Positions 38,533 through 49,876 of a stretch of 64,000 nucleotides of DNA are shown piece by piece. The notes below the pieces were generated by a model. It made no database searches. It had not been told where the DNA came from and saw nothing but the letters and a program-made list of their open reading frames with translations. Source of the stretch: Neocallimastix lanati (nom. inval.) (taxonomy: Eukaryota > Neocallimastigomycota > Neocallimastigomycetes > Neocallimastigales > Neocallimastigaceae); assembly GCA_016946835.1 (NCBI GenBank), contig JACVTC010000002.1, forward strand, positions 827,001-891,000. The letters are read 5' to 3'. Made by a program: the position numbers and the translations under genes. Numbering within the stretch: the first letter of the stretch is position 1; each line of letters begins with the position of its first letter.

Positions 38533-39064
38533 CATTTTTCTAATGTAAATTTTAATGTTTTGATAGTAAACCTATTCCTATTCTAATTAAAATGTCTTCC
38601 TTTGTTTTTTTACTATCATCATCATAATTATAATAATATATGCATACATATATAATATATATACTATTTTCATAAAAATTAGAAAATAATAATTAAAATA
38701 CACATTTATGTATTATACCTTTTTTTTTTTTTTTTTTTTATATTAATCAATTAATCAATATTCACAATATAAATATATATAATAAACTCTTATTTTTTTT
38801 TTTGTAAATTTTTTTGTTAATTTTATAATTATATATATATATATTTTTATTATTATAATTATTAAATATAAACACTTTAATTTATTTTCTATAAATATTT
38901 TTTTTTTTTTGATTTATTTTATTGACATATTCATTATCATTTTTTATTTTATTTTATTTTATTTATTTATTTATCTATCTATTTATTTTTATTTTTATTT
39001 TTTTTTTTTTACTTTTATTTATTTATTTTTGATTAATTAACAAACTAATTAATTAATCTACTAC

Positions 39065-39093
<29 letters not shown>
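37237..39093. other. AT-rich intergenic DNA
   Basis: Mostly simple sequence. One minus-strand patch at about 38,555-38,635 reads as about 25 hydrophilic codons ending in a stop (KKTKEDILIRIGIGLLSKH), possibly the last exon of something lost. (TAT)n and TA repeats at 38,340-38,520. Nothing else seen. Confidence 0.5.
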
Positions 39094-39095
<2 letters not shown>

Positions 39096-40920
39096 AATGT
39101 AAAAATCTAAATATATATATTACAATAATAAGAATAACAACTATATACAATGGTTTTTTATTAATAATAGTGGCCATTTTATTTCTTCGATAGATGACAA
39201 CTTTTGTATTTTCCATTTCTTTCGTTATTCGAATATCTGGAAAGTTATTATTGGCGTAGGGTATGATGTAGTTTTGAATTTCTTCCCTGTATTTATTGAT
39301 GGTGGTGGTGGTGGTGGTGGATTGACGATTAAATTTTATTTTTTTTAATTGATAGGTTGGATTCGTTAATAAACAAAGGATTTCGTTCTTCGTTTCCCCT
39401 TCAATTTCCTGAGCTAAATCTAATGCTGACTGACCTTCACGGTTCTTAAGATGGATATTCGGTGCTTTGCTCATTAACTTGGAAATTAAATAGGGTTCCC
39501 GTATATCTACAGCATAGTGAAGTGCCGTATTCCCAGCATTATCTTGATGATCGATATAAATACCTCGTTCCAGAAGAATCTCAACGGCTTTCACTTGATT
39601 AATTTTGCATGCGATAATTAATCCATTCTCATTTTTATTATTCACCTCATTAATTATTGATGGATCATTTTCTAATAATTCTTTTATTCCTAAATAATTA
39701 TTCACCGTCGATATCATCAATAAATTATTTTGATTGATAGGATCTCGGTAGCTATAGTTAAAAGTTGGATTATTCTTTAAAAGTGGTAAAAGTTTATAAT
39801 GTCCTAATTTATAGCAGAGCGAGGTGGCATTCTCTCCATACTTATTTTTAACGGAAAGATCTAATTTATTTAAATATTCTGCACAAAATTTGGCTGTAGT
39901 CATATCATTAACAATTAAAAATACCATAAATGCAGTGTTTTCATCACTATCTACTGAATAATTAAAATCACATTGATAATTTACAAAGGTACTCATAATT
40001 CGAACATAATCTACATACGGAACTTGATCCGTTTCTTTACTATAATTATACATTTTTTCAAGAAGAATGGAGAGCGCTGACTGACCATCCATATTAATAT
40101 AGTCATAGTCACAATGCTTCGAATGTAATTTTAATAGCTCTAAAAAAAGACCCTTTTCGGTTAAATACATTGCCGGTGTTTTCCCTTCATTATCTGCAAT
40201 ATTAACATCAATTCGAGAATTATGAAGTAAATATTTACAAATTGGTTCAATGATATTATTTTTAATACAGTACGTAAGAATAGATTCACCTTGGTGATTG
40301 GTTTGATTGATATTAATATCGGAATTAACAATTAAATCATGTTGATATTGATTATTACTATTTAAATTTTCCATAAGGAATTTTGGATTACGTATTGAAT
40401 GAAATAACACATTTTCTCCATTTTTATCTTCGAGATTAAGGCATCGACTATCATAGAGATATGGCTTAACCACAAAGTCAAAATGATGTTGAGCAGCATA
40501 CATTAATGCCGACATACCATCCTCATCTTGGCTATATGGACTAATATTCATAGTTAATAACCATTTTGCAGCACTTTTATTACCTTCTTTACATGCTCTT
40601 ATTAATACATCACTATTATTGAATACCTCTAAAACTTTATTGAAATGTGGATGGTTTAAAACTTTTTTAACTAAATCAAATTTATTAATAAAGGGGGTTA
40701 CAGTTTTATTACCGTCGTCAATAATTATATTAATTATATTATCTTTTCCAACAATAAAATTATTAATTTCGTCAACAAAATTTTTAATTACTTGTGGATT
40801 TGCGTTCTCACCTAAGTTTTCCTCTATTAATATTTTATTGGCTTCGATTGTTTCTAAACATTTCTTATTTTTTGTTTTTAATTGAGAAAAAAACACCTTT
40901 TGAAATTTATTAAAATCCAT
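39094..40920 (-). CDS. Ankyrin-repeat protein with C-terminal membrane anchor
   Basis: 608 residues, uninterrupted. Residues 1-105 form a helical N-terminal region (FNKFQKVFFSQLKTKNKK...) without repeats. About eleven ankyrin-type units follow from residue 110 to 530, many degenerate, with recognisable DGMSALMYAA, EGKTPAMYL, NENGLIIACKINQVKAVEILL, AGNTALHYAV and EGQSALDLA cores. A short Thr tract (STTTTTT) comes from a GGT/ACC trinucleotide run at 39,299-39,320. The last 20 residues (PLYIVVILIIVIYIFRFLH) are a hydrophobic segment at the extreme C-terminus, as in tail-anchored proteins facing the cytosol. There is no signal peptide. Unlike the array at 4.9-10.9 kb, the repeats are diverged from one another and there is no coiled coil, so it is a separate family member. 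Ankyrin domains mediate protein binding; the partner is unknown. Confidence 0.85.
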
Positions 40921-42940
40921 TTAATTTAATATATTTTATATCTATGTACAGATATCTACATAAACTCTATTGAAATTCTTATACATATATATATTTATTT
41001 ATTATTATTTATTATTTACTTATTACTGTTAATTATTTATTATTTATAATTTATTTATTATTGTTTATTTTTTTATTATTAATAATTGCTTATTTGTTAT
41101 TTATTATATTATTGTTTAAATTTTATTTTACATAATTAATTCAAAAATTTATTATAAATTATATATATATCAAATTAATAATCAAATACTTTATTATTTT
41201 TGTTTGTTTGTTTGTTTGTTTTTAGCTTTAAATTTATTTATTGTTAATACCATTATTGAAATATTTGAAATAATTTAAATATAGAAAGAATTTTCAATTT
41301 CATTTTATATATATTTATATTTATTTACTTATTTATTTATTAACTTATTTATTTTTCATTTATTTTTATTTTAATTCAATTAAAAATTTAAATTTAATAA
41401 AACATTAATATCAAATTAATTATTATTATTATTATTATAGTATTATTGTGTTTGCGTTGATATTGATGTTGATATTGATATGTTTTAATTCTTATTTATT
41501 TGCTATTCAAAAGAATAAAAGATTTTTACATAAATTTAAATATATAATGTGTAAATAAATATATATAGAATTTAAATAAATTTTAATTTAATTTTTCTTT
41601 TTTTTTTTTTTTTAATATTATTATTTTTAATATACAGTATGTTTTCTTTTATTTTTCTTTTATTTATTTATACATATATATGTTTTTTTTTTTTTTTTTT
41701 TTTTTATTTTTATTTTTAAATTTACAAATTAATATTTAATATATTTAATAGTTACTGGAATTTCTTGGTACTCTTCCATTTTATGCATTTAAAATTCAAA
41801 AAAAAAAAAATAAAAAAATTTATTAATTATTAAAGGATTTTGGTTGAAGAGAATTAATAATTGAATTAATAATTTAAATATATTATGAATAGTCTTTAAT
41901 ATATGTGTAGGTTACACATGTTTTTAATTTATAATAATCTTTTTCTTTTATTATAAATTTTATTTAAAAGTCAATTATTTGAAGATATTTAATATATATA
42001 TATATAATATTACGATTGTAAGTTTTGTAATCTTATACTTTTAATTGATACAATATTTAACAAAAGTATCATAAATAATTATTGTAGCAAAAGAGAAGAT
42101 TATTTAGAAAATAAAAATAAAAATGAAAAAAAAAAAAAAGAATTCATTTACTTTTTATTTTAAAATCTTTATTTATTTAAAAATAAAAAAATATTTTATT
42201 CAAGAATATTACTTTTTAATTATTAATTTTTACAATATACTAAAAACACATTTATTCATATAAAAACTATTATTTTCTTCACTCTTTCTTCTCTTTCTTT
42301 TTATTTCATAATTTTTTTTTAATTTTATTAAAAATTATTATTATTATTTAGATTTCATAATAATTTTTTATAATTAATTATATATAATTTATAATAAAAT
42401 ATTAAGTATTATTTTTATAATTTATACTATATTTTTAAGTTTTATTTTGTTAAAAGTTTTATGGTTTGATTTGAGTTATATTGGTCCTATTAAGATGTGT
42501 TATTAATTATGAGAATAATTGTCATAATTGAAATTAAAATAATTATCACATAACAAAAAATTTATAAATTAATTATGAAATTCAGTAATTAAAATTTAAA
42601 ATATTTTATTAAAATTTTTATTTTAATAATTTTTTAATAAATAATAATTTATTAAGATGAATACTAAGAATTAATTCTATCATTATAGGTAATTAACTTT
42701 GGCTAATAATCTTAACCAAAATTATAAAAAGTTTGAATTTCAACTCCTTTTTTTTTTATGCCTAACTTTAAAATAGTAATTGACAATATAATGAGTACAT
42801 TTAATCTTAATGCATATATGTATGTATATTAACTATATAAAATATAATAATAAAATAATATTGATAAAAACCTTTCAATAACCTTATAATTATTAATAAA
42901 AGAAAGACTTATAATCTTAATAAAATTTCTAATACCGCAA
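40921..42940. other. AT-rich intergenic DNA
   Basis: No gene. At about 41,729-41,788 a minus-strand ATG opens 18 codons (MHKMEEYQEIPVTIKYIKY) and stops. It lies upstream of the 39.1-kb gene and could be a leader peptide or chance. A (TTTG)n tract lies at 41,200-41,222. Confidence 0.55.
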
Positions 42941-44302
42941 CTAATTAATTATATAATTATTATCATTATTTTTATTTTCAGAGTTACTTTGGCTATTACC
43001 ATTAACATTTTCATTTGAACTACCATTACTATTATCGTTATCTTTTTTATCTTGATTTATAGCATCATATATTTCATTATGCTTGTATAAAAAAGGCTCT
43101 AAAATTTTTTTTGTCAATAGTAAAATCTGGTGTTACTAATACAGATAATCCAAAATATTTTACAAAGCCTACATCTTTGTTCAGGAGTTTCAAATGGACA
43201 AAAATAACCGTAATCATAAGACAGACGAAGTTGAGAATTATCGTTCTCTGGTGTTGATGGGAATTTGAACTCTTCATAAATGGGAAAGTTTATCATAGTA
43301 AGAACGCTTACTTAACGTATGCACAGAAATAGCTTCATATTCTCCGGAAATAAGAACGAACTTTTCCAGATTTTTACATTTGCGTACAATTTTATATTTA
43401 AATTTTTAATGAACTTATCCAGTGATAATTTTTTATTTTCCAAAGTAAAATATTTTTTGATACGATATAAGGAATAAGGAAAGGTATCAATACCACTATT
43501 ATAATATTGATCATTTCCTTCATTATGGAATAAAAATCTTGCCATTGCCGATATAAGTATAGAATTTAGTAGTTTTATCATCATATGACGAATCGTTTGA
43601 TGATGACTCATTACAATGTAAGTAGTCTGGAGTAAAGTAACTATCGATCATTCTATCGACCATGGATAATATTTCATTATGACTTTCAGAACAACGATCT
43701 ATTATAGAATGTAAATGTTTCTTCAGGAAAGGCATTCGGAATAATAATATTTATACCTTTAGGTAAATTTTCATCAATCACTACCGATAGGATTATATTT
43801 TTAATTTCATCCAAGGAAAGCAAAGGATTCAAATAATGGAGAATATACATCAATGATATATTTTGTCTTTCATGTGACTTAATTCCTTTTATACGTAACT
43901 CTTGGAAAAATAACGAATAATAAACTCCAATATCTATTAAGCTATATTTTTTCATATTAATTTTTTTTCTCGACTTTTATTTGAAAATCTATAATGTATA
44001 TCAATATTGGTGTATTCATTGTTTAAATCCACATAATTTTCATTCCCTAAATTATGGTATTCTAATTTACCCTTTTCATTTTTTCTTTTACTTCTTGTAG
44101 ATTGTTTTTAGCATAATCTTTTTGAAATATACAATGTATTTATAATCGGTAAACATCTCCAGAGATTGAAATTTTCCTTTTTCATTACATTTCTTATACA
44201 CAAAAAAAGGTGTACTAAATATTTCTTGTGAAATAATCACTTTTTCAATTTCATCCACAGCGAATACTCCGTCGATTGGTGCTGGTATTTTAATTTCATA
44301 AT
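42941..44302 (-). pseudogene. RNA polymerase subunit 2 (RPB2)-like, viral type, 3' portion
   Basis: Minus strand, read from the LTR junction at 44,302 downwards through at least four frame changes and stops. Recognisable RPB2 blocks occur in the right order: EKVIISQE (about 44,227-44,250), then the CPFETPE signature (about 43,181-43,205; normally CP.ETPEG), then VGFVKYFGLS..VTPDF in the next frame. An Asn/Ser-rich tail ends near 42,955. In a complete RPB2 the large catalytic C-terminal part (hybrid-binding and clamp domains) would follow; it is absent. The N-terminal piece lies at 51,264-51,420 on the other side of the inserted retrotransposon. The subunit catalyses transcription together with RPB1. 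The short form and the company it keeps (uracil-DNA glycosylase, capping enzyme) suggest an NCLDV or linear-plasmid origin, which is inference. Confidence 0.7.
44298..44302. repeat. Target-site duplication ATAAT (left)
   Basis: Five bases abutting the left LTR, identical to 51,259-51,263 after the right LTR. Confidence 0.9.
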
Positions 44303-44926
44303 TGTAATGAATCCGTCAATAAAAAAAACAGATTATAACAATAAAAAAAACACTACAATTTAAACAAATAAAATTAAAGTAATTTCTTTTATTAATAAAT
44401 TCTTTTATTAATTATAAACTTCTTTTATGTTATTAACTGTAAAATAGTTAATAACTAATACATCGATTAAATTAAGAAAAATTACATGAATTTATATTTT
44501 TTCTTATTACAATATTAATATATGATGTTATTTAATAATATATATAAAACTATTTATTTATAAACAAAAGATTTTTTAATTAATAATTTTTTATTATTTA
44601 TTAATTTACTAAAACTAAAATTAATTTTTTAAACTCTTTATTTTATTTATTATTTTAATACTTATAATAATTTTAATTATATATTTAATATTGAAAAACT
44701 ATTTTTATAAATATTAACTATTTAAGATTATTCCTAAATTAATATTTAACTATTTAAAACTAAACTAAATTAACTAAACTAATTAAAAAATATTTTCAAT
44801 TAAAAAAATAATTAAATTTTATTTCAATAAATTTTATATTAAAAAAATAATTCATATACATTAAATAAATTAATTGTACGAAAAATTAAGCTATTTAATG
44901 TATTAAAGATTTATTAAATCTTTACA
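44303..44926 (-). repeat. 3' LTR of the chromovirus (624 bp)
   Basis: Begins TGTAATGAATCCGTC and ends AATCTTTACA on the plus strand, giving the TG...CA termini. It appears identical to 50,635-51,258. It ends with the same TTTACA as the 710-bp solo LTRs at 51,874 and 59,121, and shares internal blocks such as GTTATTAACTG.AAAATAGTTA, so those belong to a related family. Confidence 0.95.
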
Positions 44927-44936
44927 ATCTCGCCCT

Positions 44937-46463
44937 TTAAGTCGAGCTCCTGCGAGACATAGGATTTAGTCCATTTGCTGGTAGATCAATTACAAATGGT
45001 TGATATCTATGTCTAACATAGATTTCATTATCACTCAAAGTATTTTCTTCTATGTTTGTCCTATTCTTTTTGGTTCGACGATAATATTCCTGAATCAATT
45101 GTTTATCATAAATTTGATCTTCATCAATCCAAGTATCCTCATCAGAATCAAGTCCTTTCCAAGATACAAGAAAACGATTCTTTCCTCTATATTTTCTCAT
45201 ATTAACAATCTTTTCTGGAACTTTATCAAAAGTGTCAGTGGTCAAATTAATATTCTTTCTTTTTCTTTTATTTCTGTTTTCGAATTCATTTTTATGATAA
45301 GGTTCAAGTAATGATACGTGAAAAACAGGATGACAACGCATATTACTTGGGAGTTTAAGTTTATAAGCAAGTGAACTAATTTTCTCAACAATTTCAAAAG
45401 GACCAAGCATTTGATTAGCAAGTTTTTTCTTAACATTTTTAGTAGTACTTCCTTTAAGTAACCAAACTTTGTTACCAACTTGGAAATCAGGTGAGGGTAA
45501 TCTTCTTTGATCCGCATATTTTTTGTAAGTTTCTTTAGCTTTATCTAAGTTTTCTTTCAGAAATTTAATATTTTCGTTAATATCTTTAACTCTTTGATCA
45601 GCTCTATGAGGTCTTTCATTAGATGGAATTTCTAGACTAAATCTAGGATTGAATCCATAGTTAGCAAAAAATGGGGATTGATTGATTGATTGTTGTAAAG
45701 TATTGTTATAAGCGAATTCAGCAAAAGGTAATAAATCAACCCAATTTGTTTGTCGTTCATTTATATAACAACGAAGATATTGTTCCAATATCGCGTTCAC
45801 CCTCTCTGTTTGACCATCAGTCTGCGGATGGTTTGAAGTTGAAAACGAATGCTTAATACAAAGTAAGTCACATAATCTATTCCAAAATTCAGAGGTGAAT
45901 TGGGTACCTCTATCAGAAATAATGGAATCAGGGAAACCATGCAATTTAAAAATTGAATTAATAAAAGCATCAGCGGCAATTGAAGTAGTAGGAAGACAAG
46001 GAAGGGGGATAAAATGAGCCATCTTTGTTAAACGATCAACAACCACCATAATAGTAGTCATATCTTTGGATTTTGGCAATTCAACAATGAAATCCATTGA
46101 AATATCAGCCCAAGCTCTATTTGGTGTGGATAATGGGGATAACAAACCATACGGCTTATGCCTTGGAACTTTAGCACGACAACAAGTTTCACAAGACTTA
46201 ATAAATTTCTTAACATCATGTCGTAACTTTGGCCACCAAAAGTTTCTGTAAATTAAATCCGAAGTTTTATTTACACCAAAGTGACCAGCTGTTACCGAAT
46301 CATGGTGCATTTCTAGAATTCTTGTACGAATATTTTCCGGAACATAGATTAAATCATCATAGAGAAGAAATCCTTCATCATCAATTACACATTTATCAAT
46401 ATTTCTAATAGGAGCAGTATCTTTATTATTACTAGAAAGAAAAGTTTTAATTTTGTTATACAA
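44937..46463 (-). CDS. Chromovirus integrase with chromodomain (Pol, C-terminal part)
   Basis: 508 residues. Residues about 53-98 hold the HHCC zinc-binding domain (HH..TAGHFG..K...WWP, CETCCRAK). The DDE core follows: D in SMDFIVELP, D in SDRGTQF, and E about 35 residues later in GQTERVNAILEQY. After the C-terminal beta-barrel (NKVWLL..LGPFEIV) comes a chromodomain at about 412-460 (VPEKIVN..RYRGKNRFLVSWKG..DEDTWI type). In chromoviruses this domain steers integration to modified histones, typically heterochromatin. The apparent start at 46,463 is only the first ATG after a frameshift: the frame is open upstream and continues the RNase H domain, so the natural protein is a single Pol polyprotein. 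Confidence 0.95.
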   Translation of the reverse strand: MYNKIKTFLSSNNKDTAPIRNIDKCVIDDEGFLLYDDLIYVPENIRTRILEMHHDSVTAGHFGVNKTSDLIYRNFWWPKLRHDVKKFIKSCETCCRAKVPRHKPYGLLSPLSTPNRAWADISMDFIVELPKSKDMTTIMVVVDRLTKMAHFIPLPCLPTTSIAADAFINSIFKLHGFPDSIISDRGTQFTSEFWNRLCDLLCIKHSFSTSNHPQTDGQTERVNAILEQYLRCYINERQTNWVDLLPFAEFAYNNTLQQSINQSPFFANYGFNPRFSLEIPSNERPHRADQRVKDINENIKFLKENLDKAKETYKKYADQRRLPSPDFQVGNKVWLLKGSTTKNVKKKLANQMLGPFEIVEKISSLAYKLKLPSNMRCHPVFHVSLLEPYHKNEFENRNKRKRKNINLTTDTFDKVPEKIVNMRKYRGKNRFLVSWKGLDSDEDTWIDEDQIYDKQLIQEYYRRTKKNRTNIEENTLSDNEIYVRHRYQPFVIDLPANGLNPMSRRSST

Positions 46464-46483
46464 TTCATCATCTTTAAGTGAAT

Positions 46484-48325
46484 TTAAAATTGAATTACAT
46501 AAGCAATCATCAGAAGCATTACAGTTAATAACACGACAAGAAACAGTCTGAGGGTAATAAAAAGATGATCACTTCTTCTAGATAAGATATCAGGTTTTCC
46601 AGACTTCTTACCAGCACGATAAACTAAATTAAAATCGAAACGAGAGAGAAATTCATACCAATGGATTTGACGTTGCGAGAGCATTTCAGGCTTTCTAGGA
46701 AAAGTCAAATTTTTATGATCGGTATAAATTGTAAAAGGATGACGAGCACCTTCTAAATAGTGACGCCATTCCTCAAGAGCAACTTTAATTGCTAGAAGTT
46801 CTTTATCGTAGATTGGATAATTCTTTTCTGATTTGGTTAAGCTAGATGAGATATAAGCTATTGGGTGTAGTTGACCATCGTATTCCTGAGAAAGAATCGC
46901 ACCAACAGCAAAATTAGAAGCATCAGTTTCAACAACAGAAGGCTTATTACTATCAGGGTTTCTCAAAATAGGAGCAGATGTGAACAACTCTTTTAATTTA
47001 TCAAATGCCTTCTGTTGATCAGGACCCCAGTTAAAGGATACATTTTTTCTTGTAAGTTTATGCAAAGAACGGGCGATTTTAGCAAAATCTTTAATAAAAA
47101 TCCTATAATAATTGCATAAACCAATAAAAGATTGAACTTCCTTAACTGTGGTTGGAACAGGCCAATCAAGAATGGCTTTAATTTTATTGGGATCAACCTT
47201 TAAACCATCTTTCGATAAAATATAACCAAGAAAAGCAGTTTCAGAGACATCAAACTCACATTTTTCGAGTTTGACATATAAATTATTTTCTAATAGTTTC
47301 TTTAAAACTTTCTTGACATGAATATGATGTTCTTCTAAACTTTTTGAATGAATTAAAATATCATCAATATACGAAATAACAAAATCATCTAAGTAATCAC
47401 TAAGAACATCATTTATAAAATGCTGAAAGGTTGCAGGGGCATTTTTTAACCCAAAAGGCATAACCAAATATTCAAAATGTCCATAACGAGTACGAAATGC
47501 TGTCTTATACTCATCACCTTCTTTTATTCTTACTAAGTTATAAGCAGATTTTAAATCCAACTTAGTAAAGAATTTTGCACCTTTAACTCTATCTAGTAAT
47601 TCACTAATTAAAGGAAGAGGATAGGAATTACGGATGGTCATCTCATTTAACTTTCTATAGTCAACACATAATCTCAATGAACCATCCTTCTTTTTAACAA
47701 ACAATATAGGTGCTCCAGCAGGAGATGTCGATTTCCTAATGAAACCTTTTTCTAAATTTTCTTTGATATACTTCTTCAATTCGTCTCTTTCTACTTCTGT
47801 TAAAGGATAAATAGGACCATAAAATAAATATGAATTATCCTTTAATCTTATTTCACAATCATACTCACGATGTGGAGGGAGTATGTCGCAATTTCTTTCA
47901 TTGAATACTTCTGTATAATTTTTATAAATAGGAGGTATTCCTATAATTTTTTGATTTAATTTATTTTCGAAATTACTAATTTTTAAACAATTACAGATAC
48001 AACACAAATTTTTTACAGAACACTTTTTAGAAATATACTTTTTACTTTCATCTTTATTTAAATTATCATTATGATTACAATTTTTTGTTACATTATTACA
48101 TAAAACATCAATTTTACAAATTTTATTTAATTCATCTAAATTAATATTATTACTATCACTAAATTCATAAATTTCATCATCATTATCAAACATAAAACTA
48201 TCATTTACATCACTATCATAATTAATTATACAAAAATTTTTTAAACCATTAAGTTCTTCATTTTCACTACAAGTTTTAATACGAGTACGACGACCTCTAA
48301 TCGTAATTTCTTCATCAGAATTCAT
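46484..48325 (-). CDS. Chromovirus reverse transcriptase and RNase H (Pol, N-terminal part)
   Basis: 613 residues. An acidic, Asn/Cys-rich N-terminal region (1-125) precedes the RT (about 170-370) with LCVDYRKLN, LDLKSAYN, MPFGLKNAPATFQ and catalytic YIDD at 319-322. RNase H begins near 460 (ETDASNFAVGAIL, Asp468) and runs through TDHKNL to LSRRSDH. After this the frame turns into an unrelated hydrophobic tail and stops at 46,484. In the neighbouring frame, protein-like sequence continues from the same spot into the integrase, so one T is missing (or the site shifts) in the TTTTT run around 46,560. The ATG at 48,325 follows 15 further in-frame codons back to the Gag stop, so Pol may normally be made by reading through that stop. 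Confidence 0.93.
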   Translation of the reverse strand: MNSDEEITIRGRRTRIKTCSENEELNGLKNFCIINYDSDVNDSFMFDNDDEIYEFSDSNNINLDELNKICKIDVLCNNVTKNCNHNDNLNKDESKKYISKKCSVKNLCCICNCLKISNFENKLNQKIIGIPPIYKNYTEVFNERNCDILPPHREYDCEIRLKDNSYLFYGPIYPLTEVERDELKKYIKENLEKGFIRKSTSPAGAPILFVKKKDGSLRLCVDYRKLNEMTIRNSYPLPLISELLDRVKGAKFFTKLDLKSAYNLVRIKEGDEYKTAFRTRYGHFEYLVMPFGLKNAPATFQHFINDVLSDYLDDFVISYIDDILIHSKSLEEHHIHVKKVLKKLLENNLYVKLEKCEFDVSETAFLGYILSKDGLKVDPNKIKAILDWPVPTTVKEVQSFIGLCNYYRIFIKDFAKIARSLHKLTRKNVSFNWGPDQQKAFDKLKELFTSAPILRNPDSNKPSVVETDASNFAVGAILSQEYDGQLHPIAYISSSLTKSEKNYPIYDKELLAIKVALEEWRHYLEGARHPFTIYTDHKNLTFPRKPEMLSQRQIHWYEFLSRFDFNLVYRAGKKSGKPDILSRRSDHLFITLRLFLVVLLTVMLLMIAYVIQF

Positions 48326-48367
48326 ATCAGAGTCAGGTTCAAAGGAATACTTACGCTTAGGATTAAT

Positions 48368-49876
48368 TTATTCCTTTGTTAAGGAAAGTTCTTCATATGG
48401 TTCCTTTCCTTTGGAAGAAATTTTGTTTAACTTCTTTTTATTTTTATTTTTTCTATTTCTTTTTCCTACATTACAGTGTCGAGCACAGTATCCTGAACTG
48501 AAAGAGATTTTCTTTGAATCATGGTAGTTAATAGGGCAATGTTTTTCAATCCATGGGAGTCCTAAAATGATATCTACATCAGGGATACGAAGAGAGTGTA
48601 ATTGAATTATTTCATAATGATTCTTAAAACGAAGAATACATTTCTCGGTGATTTTCTTCACAGTAGATAAACCATAACCCAAACCAGCAACTTTAAAGGA
48701 GTTATCAATATTCATAAGTTTAATGTTGTTTACTCTAGCAAATTCTGGATGTATACAGTTAATATCAGAGCCGGAATCAATGAGAACCTTTGCTTTAACC
48801 TCATCGGATTCATTTGTTTTAATATAAAAATCAAGTATGTTAGTCTTTCCTTTAAAATTTATATTCTCATTTTCAACAATATCCAAAACTTTGTAGATTT
48901 TATCATACTTTTCAACTTTCTTAATTCTCCTAACAGAAGAAGAGGTAGATATAGAAGTGGCAGAAGAAGAGGGATCTTCATTTGGAACTTTATTAATCAT
49001 TTTGAAGTTTTTTGGTTTTATTCTATTTGGACAATTAAATTGCATGTGTCCAGCTTCACCACATTTAAAACATAGTCTCTTCTTTCTTCTTTCTTCAATA
49101 TTTGATTTGTTTTCAATGTAGTTCTTGTTGTGTGATGGGAAATATCTTGTGACTTTTTGACCTTTTTTAATGCGATAAAGATCCACATCCATTGGATCGT
49201 CTTGATTATAATTTCTACGGTCTTGATGAGTTAAGTAATATTCTTGGATGTCGTTTCTCTTGGTAAGGCTTTCTATATTCACAGATTCCCTAAATAGCTG
49301 CTCTAAGTTGTCGGGATTTGGATTTACGAGAGCTAAACGTTCTCTCATCTTGGGATGGAGTCCTTTAATATACATAAAGATTTTTGCGGTCTCATTAAAG
49401 TTCGAGTATTGGCTTATCTTCTGGAATGCAGTGATGTATTCCATAACGTGGCCATACTTGAACTGACGAATATTGTTAAATTTCCCATTAGCGACAGCAG
49501 CATCAACGTCAGGGTCGCCAAAGTTTCTTCGTAGTTCATTAATGAAGTTCTCATAGTTTCTAAGAACTTCGTTATTATTCCTCCGTAAGCAAGAAGCCCA
49601 GTTAAGTGCTCTTCCAGTAAAATATGAGATAACGAACATGACCTTCCTTCTATCATCGGGGAACCTTCGTGGATTTGCCTCGATAGCTAACTCTATCCTT
49701 GTCAAAAATCCATCGAGGTCCTTCGTAGCTCCCGAGAATAAGGGAGGGTCGTTGATGATCTTCAGTTGAGGAGCTGGATTAAGTTGTTGTTCCATTTGAT
49801 CCTCAAGATTTAAATTTTGAAATAGAAGATCCAATTCTTCCAACTTGATTAATTTATTTGTATACTTAGATTTCAA
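48368..49876 (-). CDS. Chromovirus Gag and aspartic protease
   Basis: 502 residues. Retrotransposon Gag (about 40-200) with FTGRALNWASCL and LRRNFGDPD blocks; a basic stretch; one CCHC knuckle CFKCGEAGHMQFNC at 269-282 for RNA binding; and a pepsin-like retroviral protease with the catalytic triplet DSG at 367-369 and ILGLPWIEKH downstream. It ends in a Lys-rich tail and a TAA at 48,368-48,370. The frame is the same as that of the RT reading frame, with no other stop between them, unlike most chromoviruses, where Gag and Pol are fused or frameshifted. Gag forms the particle; the protease cuts Gag and Pol. Confidence 0.93.
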   Translation of the reverse strand: MKSKYTNKLIKLEELDLLFQNLNLEDQMEQQLNPAPQLKIINDPPLFSGATKDLDGFLTRIELAIEANPRRFPDDRRKVMFVISYFTGRALNWASCLRRNNNEVLRNYENFINELRRNFGDPDVDAAVANGKFNNIRQFKYGHVMEYITAFQKISQYSNFNETAKIFMYIKGLHPKMRERLALVNPNPDNLEQLFRESVNIESLTKRNDIQEYYLTHQDRRNYNQDDPMDVDLYRIKKGQKVTRYFPSHNKNYIENKSNIEERRKKRLCFKCGEAGHMQFNCPNRIKPKNFKMINKVPNEDPSSSATSISTSSSVRRIKKVEKYDKIYKVLDIVENENINFKGKTNILDFYIKTNESDEVKAKVLIDSGSDINCIHPEFARVNNIKLMNIDNSFKVAGLGYGLSTVKKITEKCILRFKNHYEIIQLHSLRIPDVDIILGLPWIEKHCPINYHDSKKISFSSGYCARHCNVGKRNRKNKNKKKLNKISSKGKEPYEELSLTKE

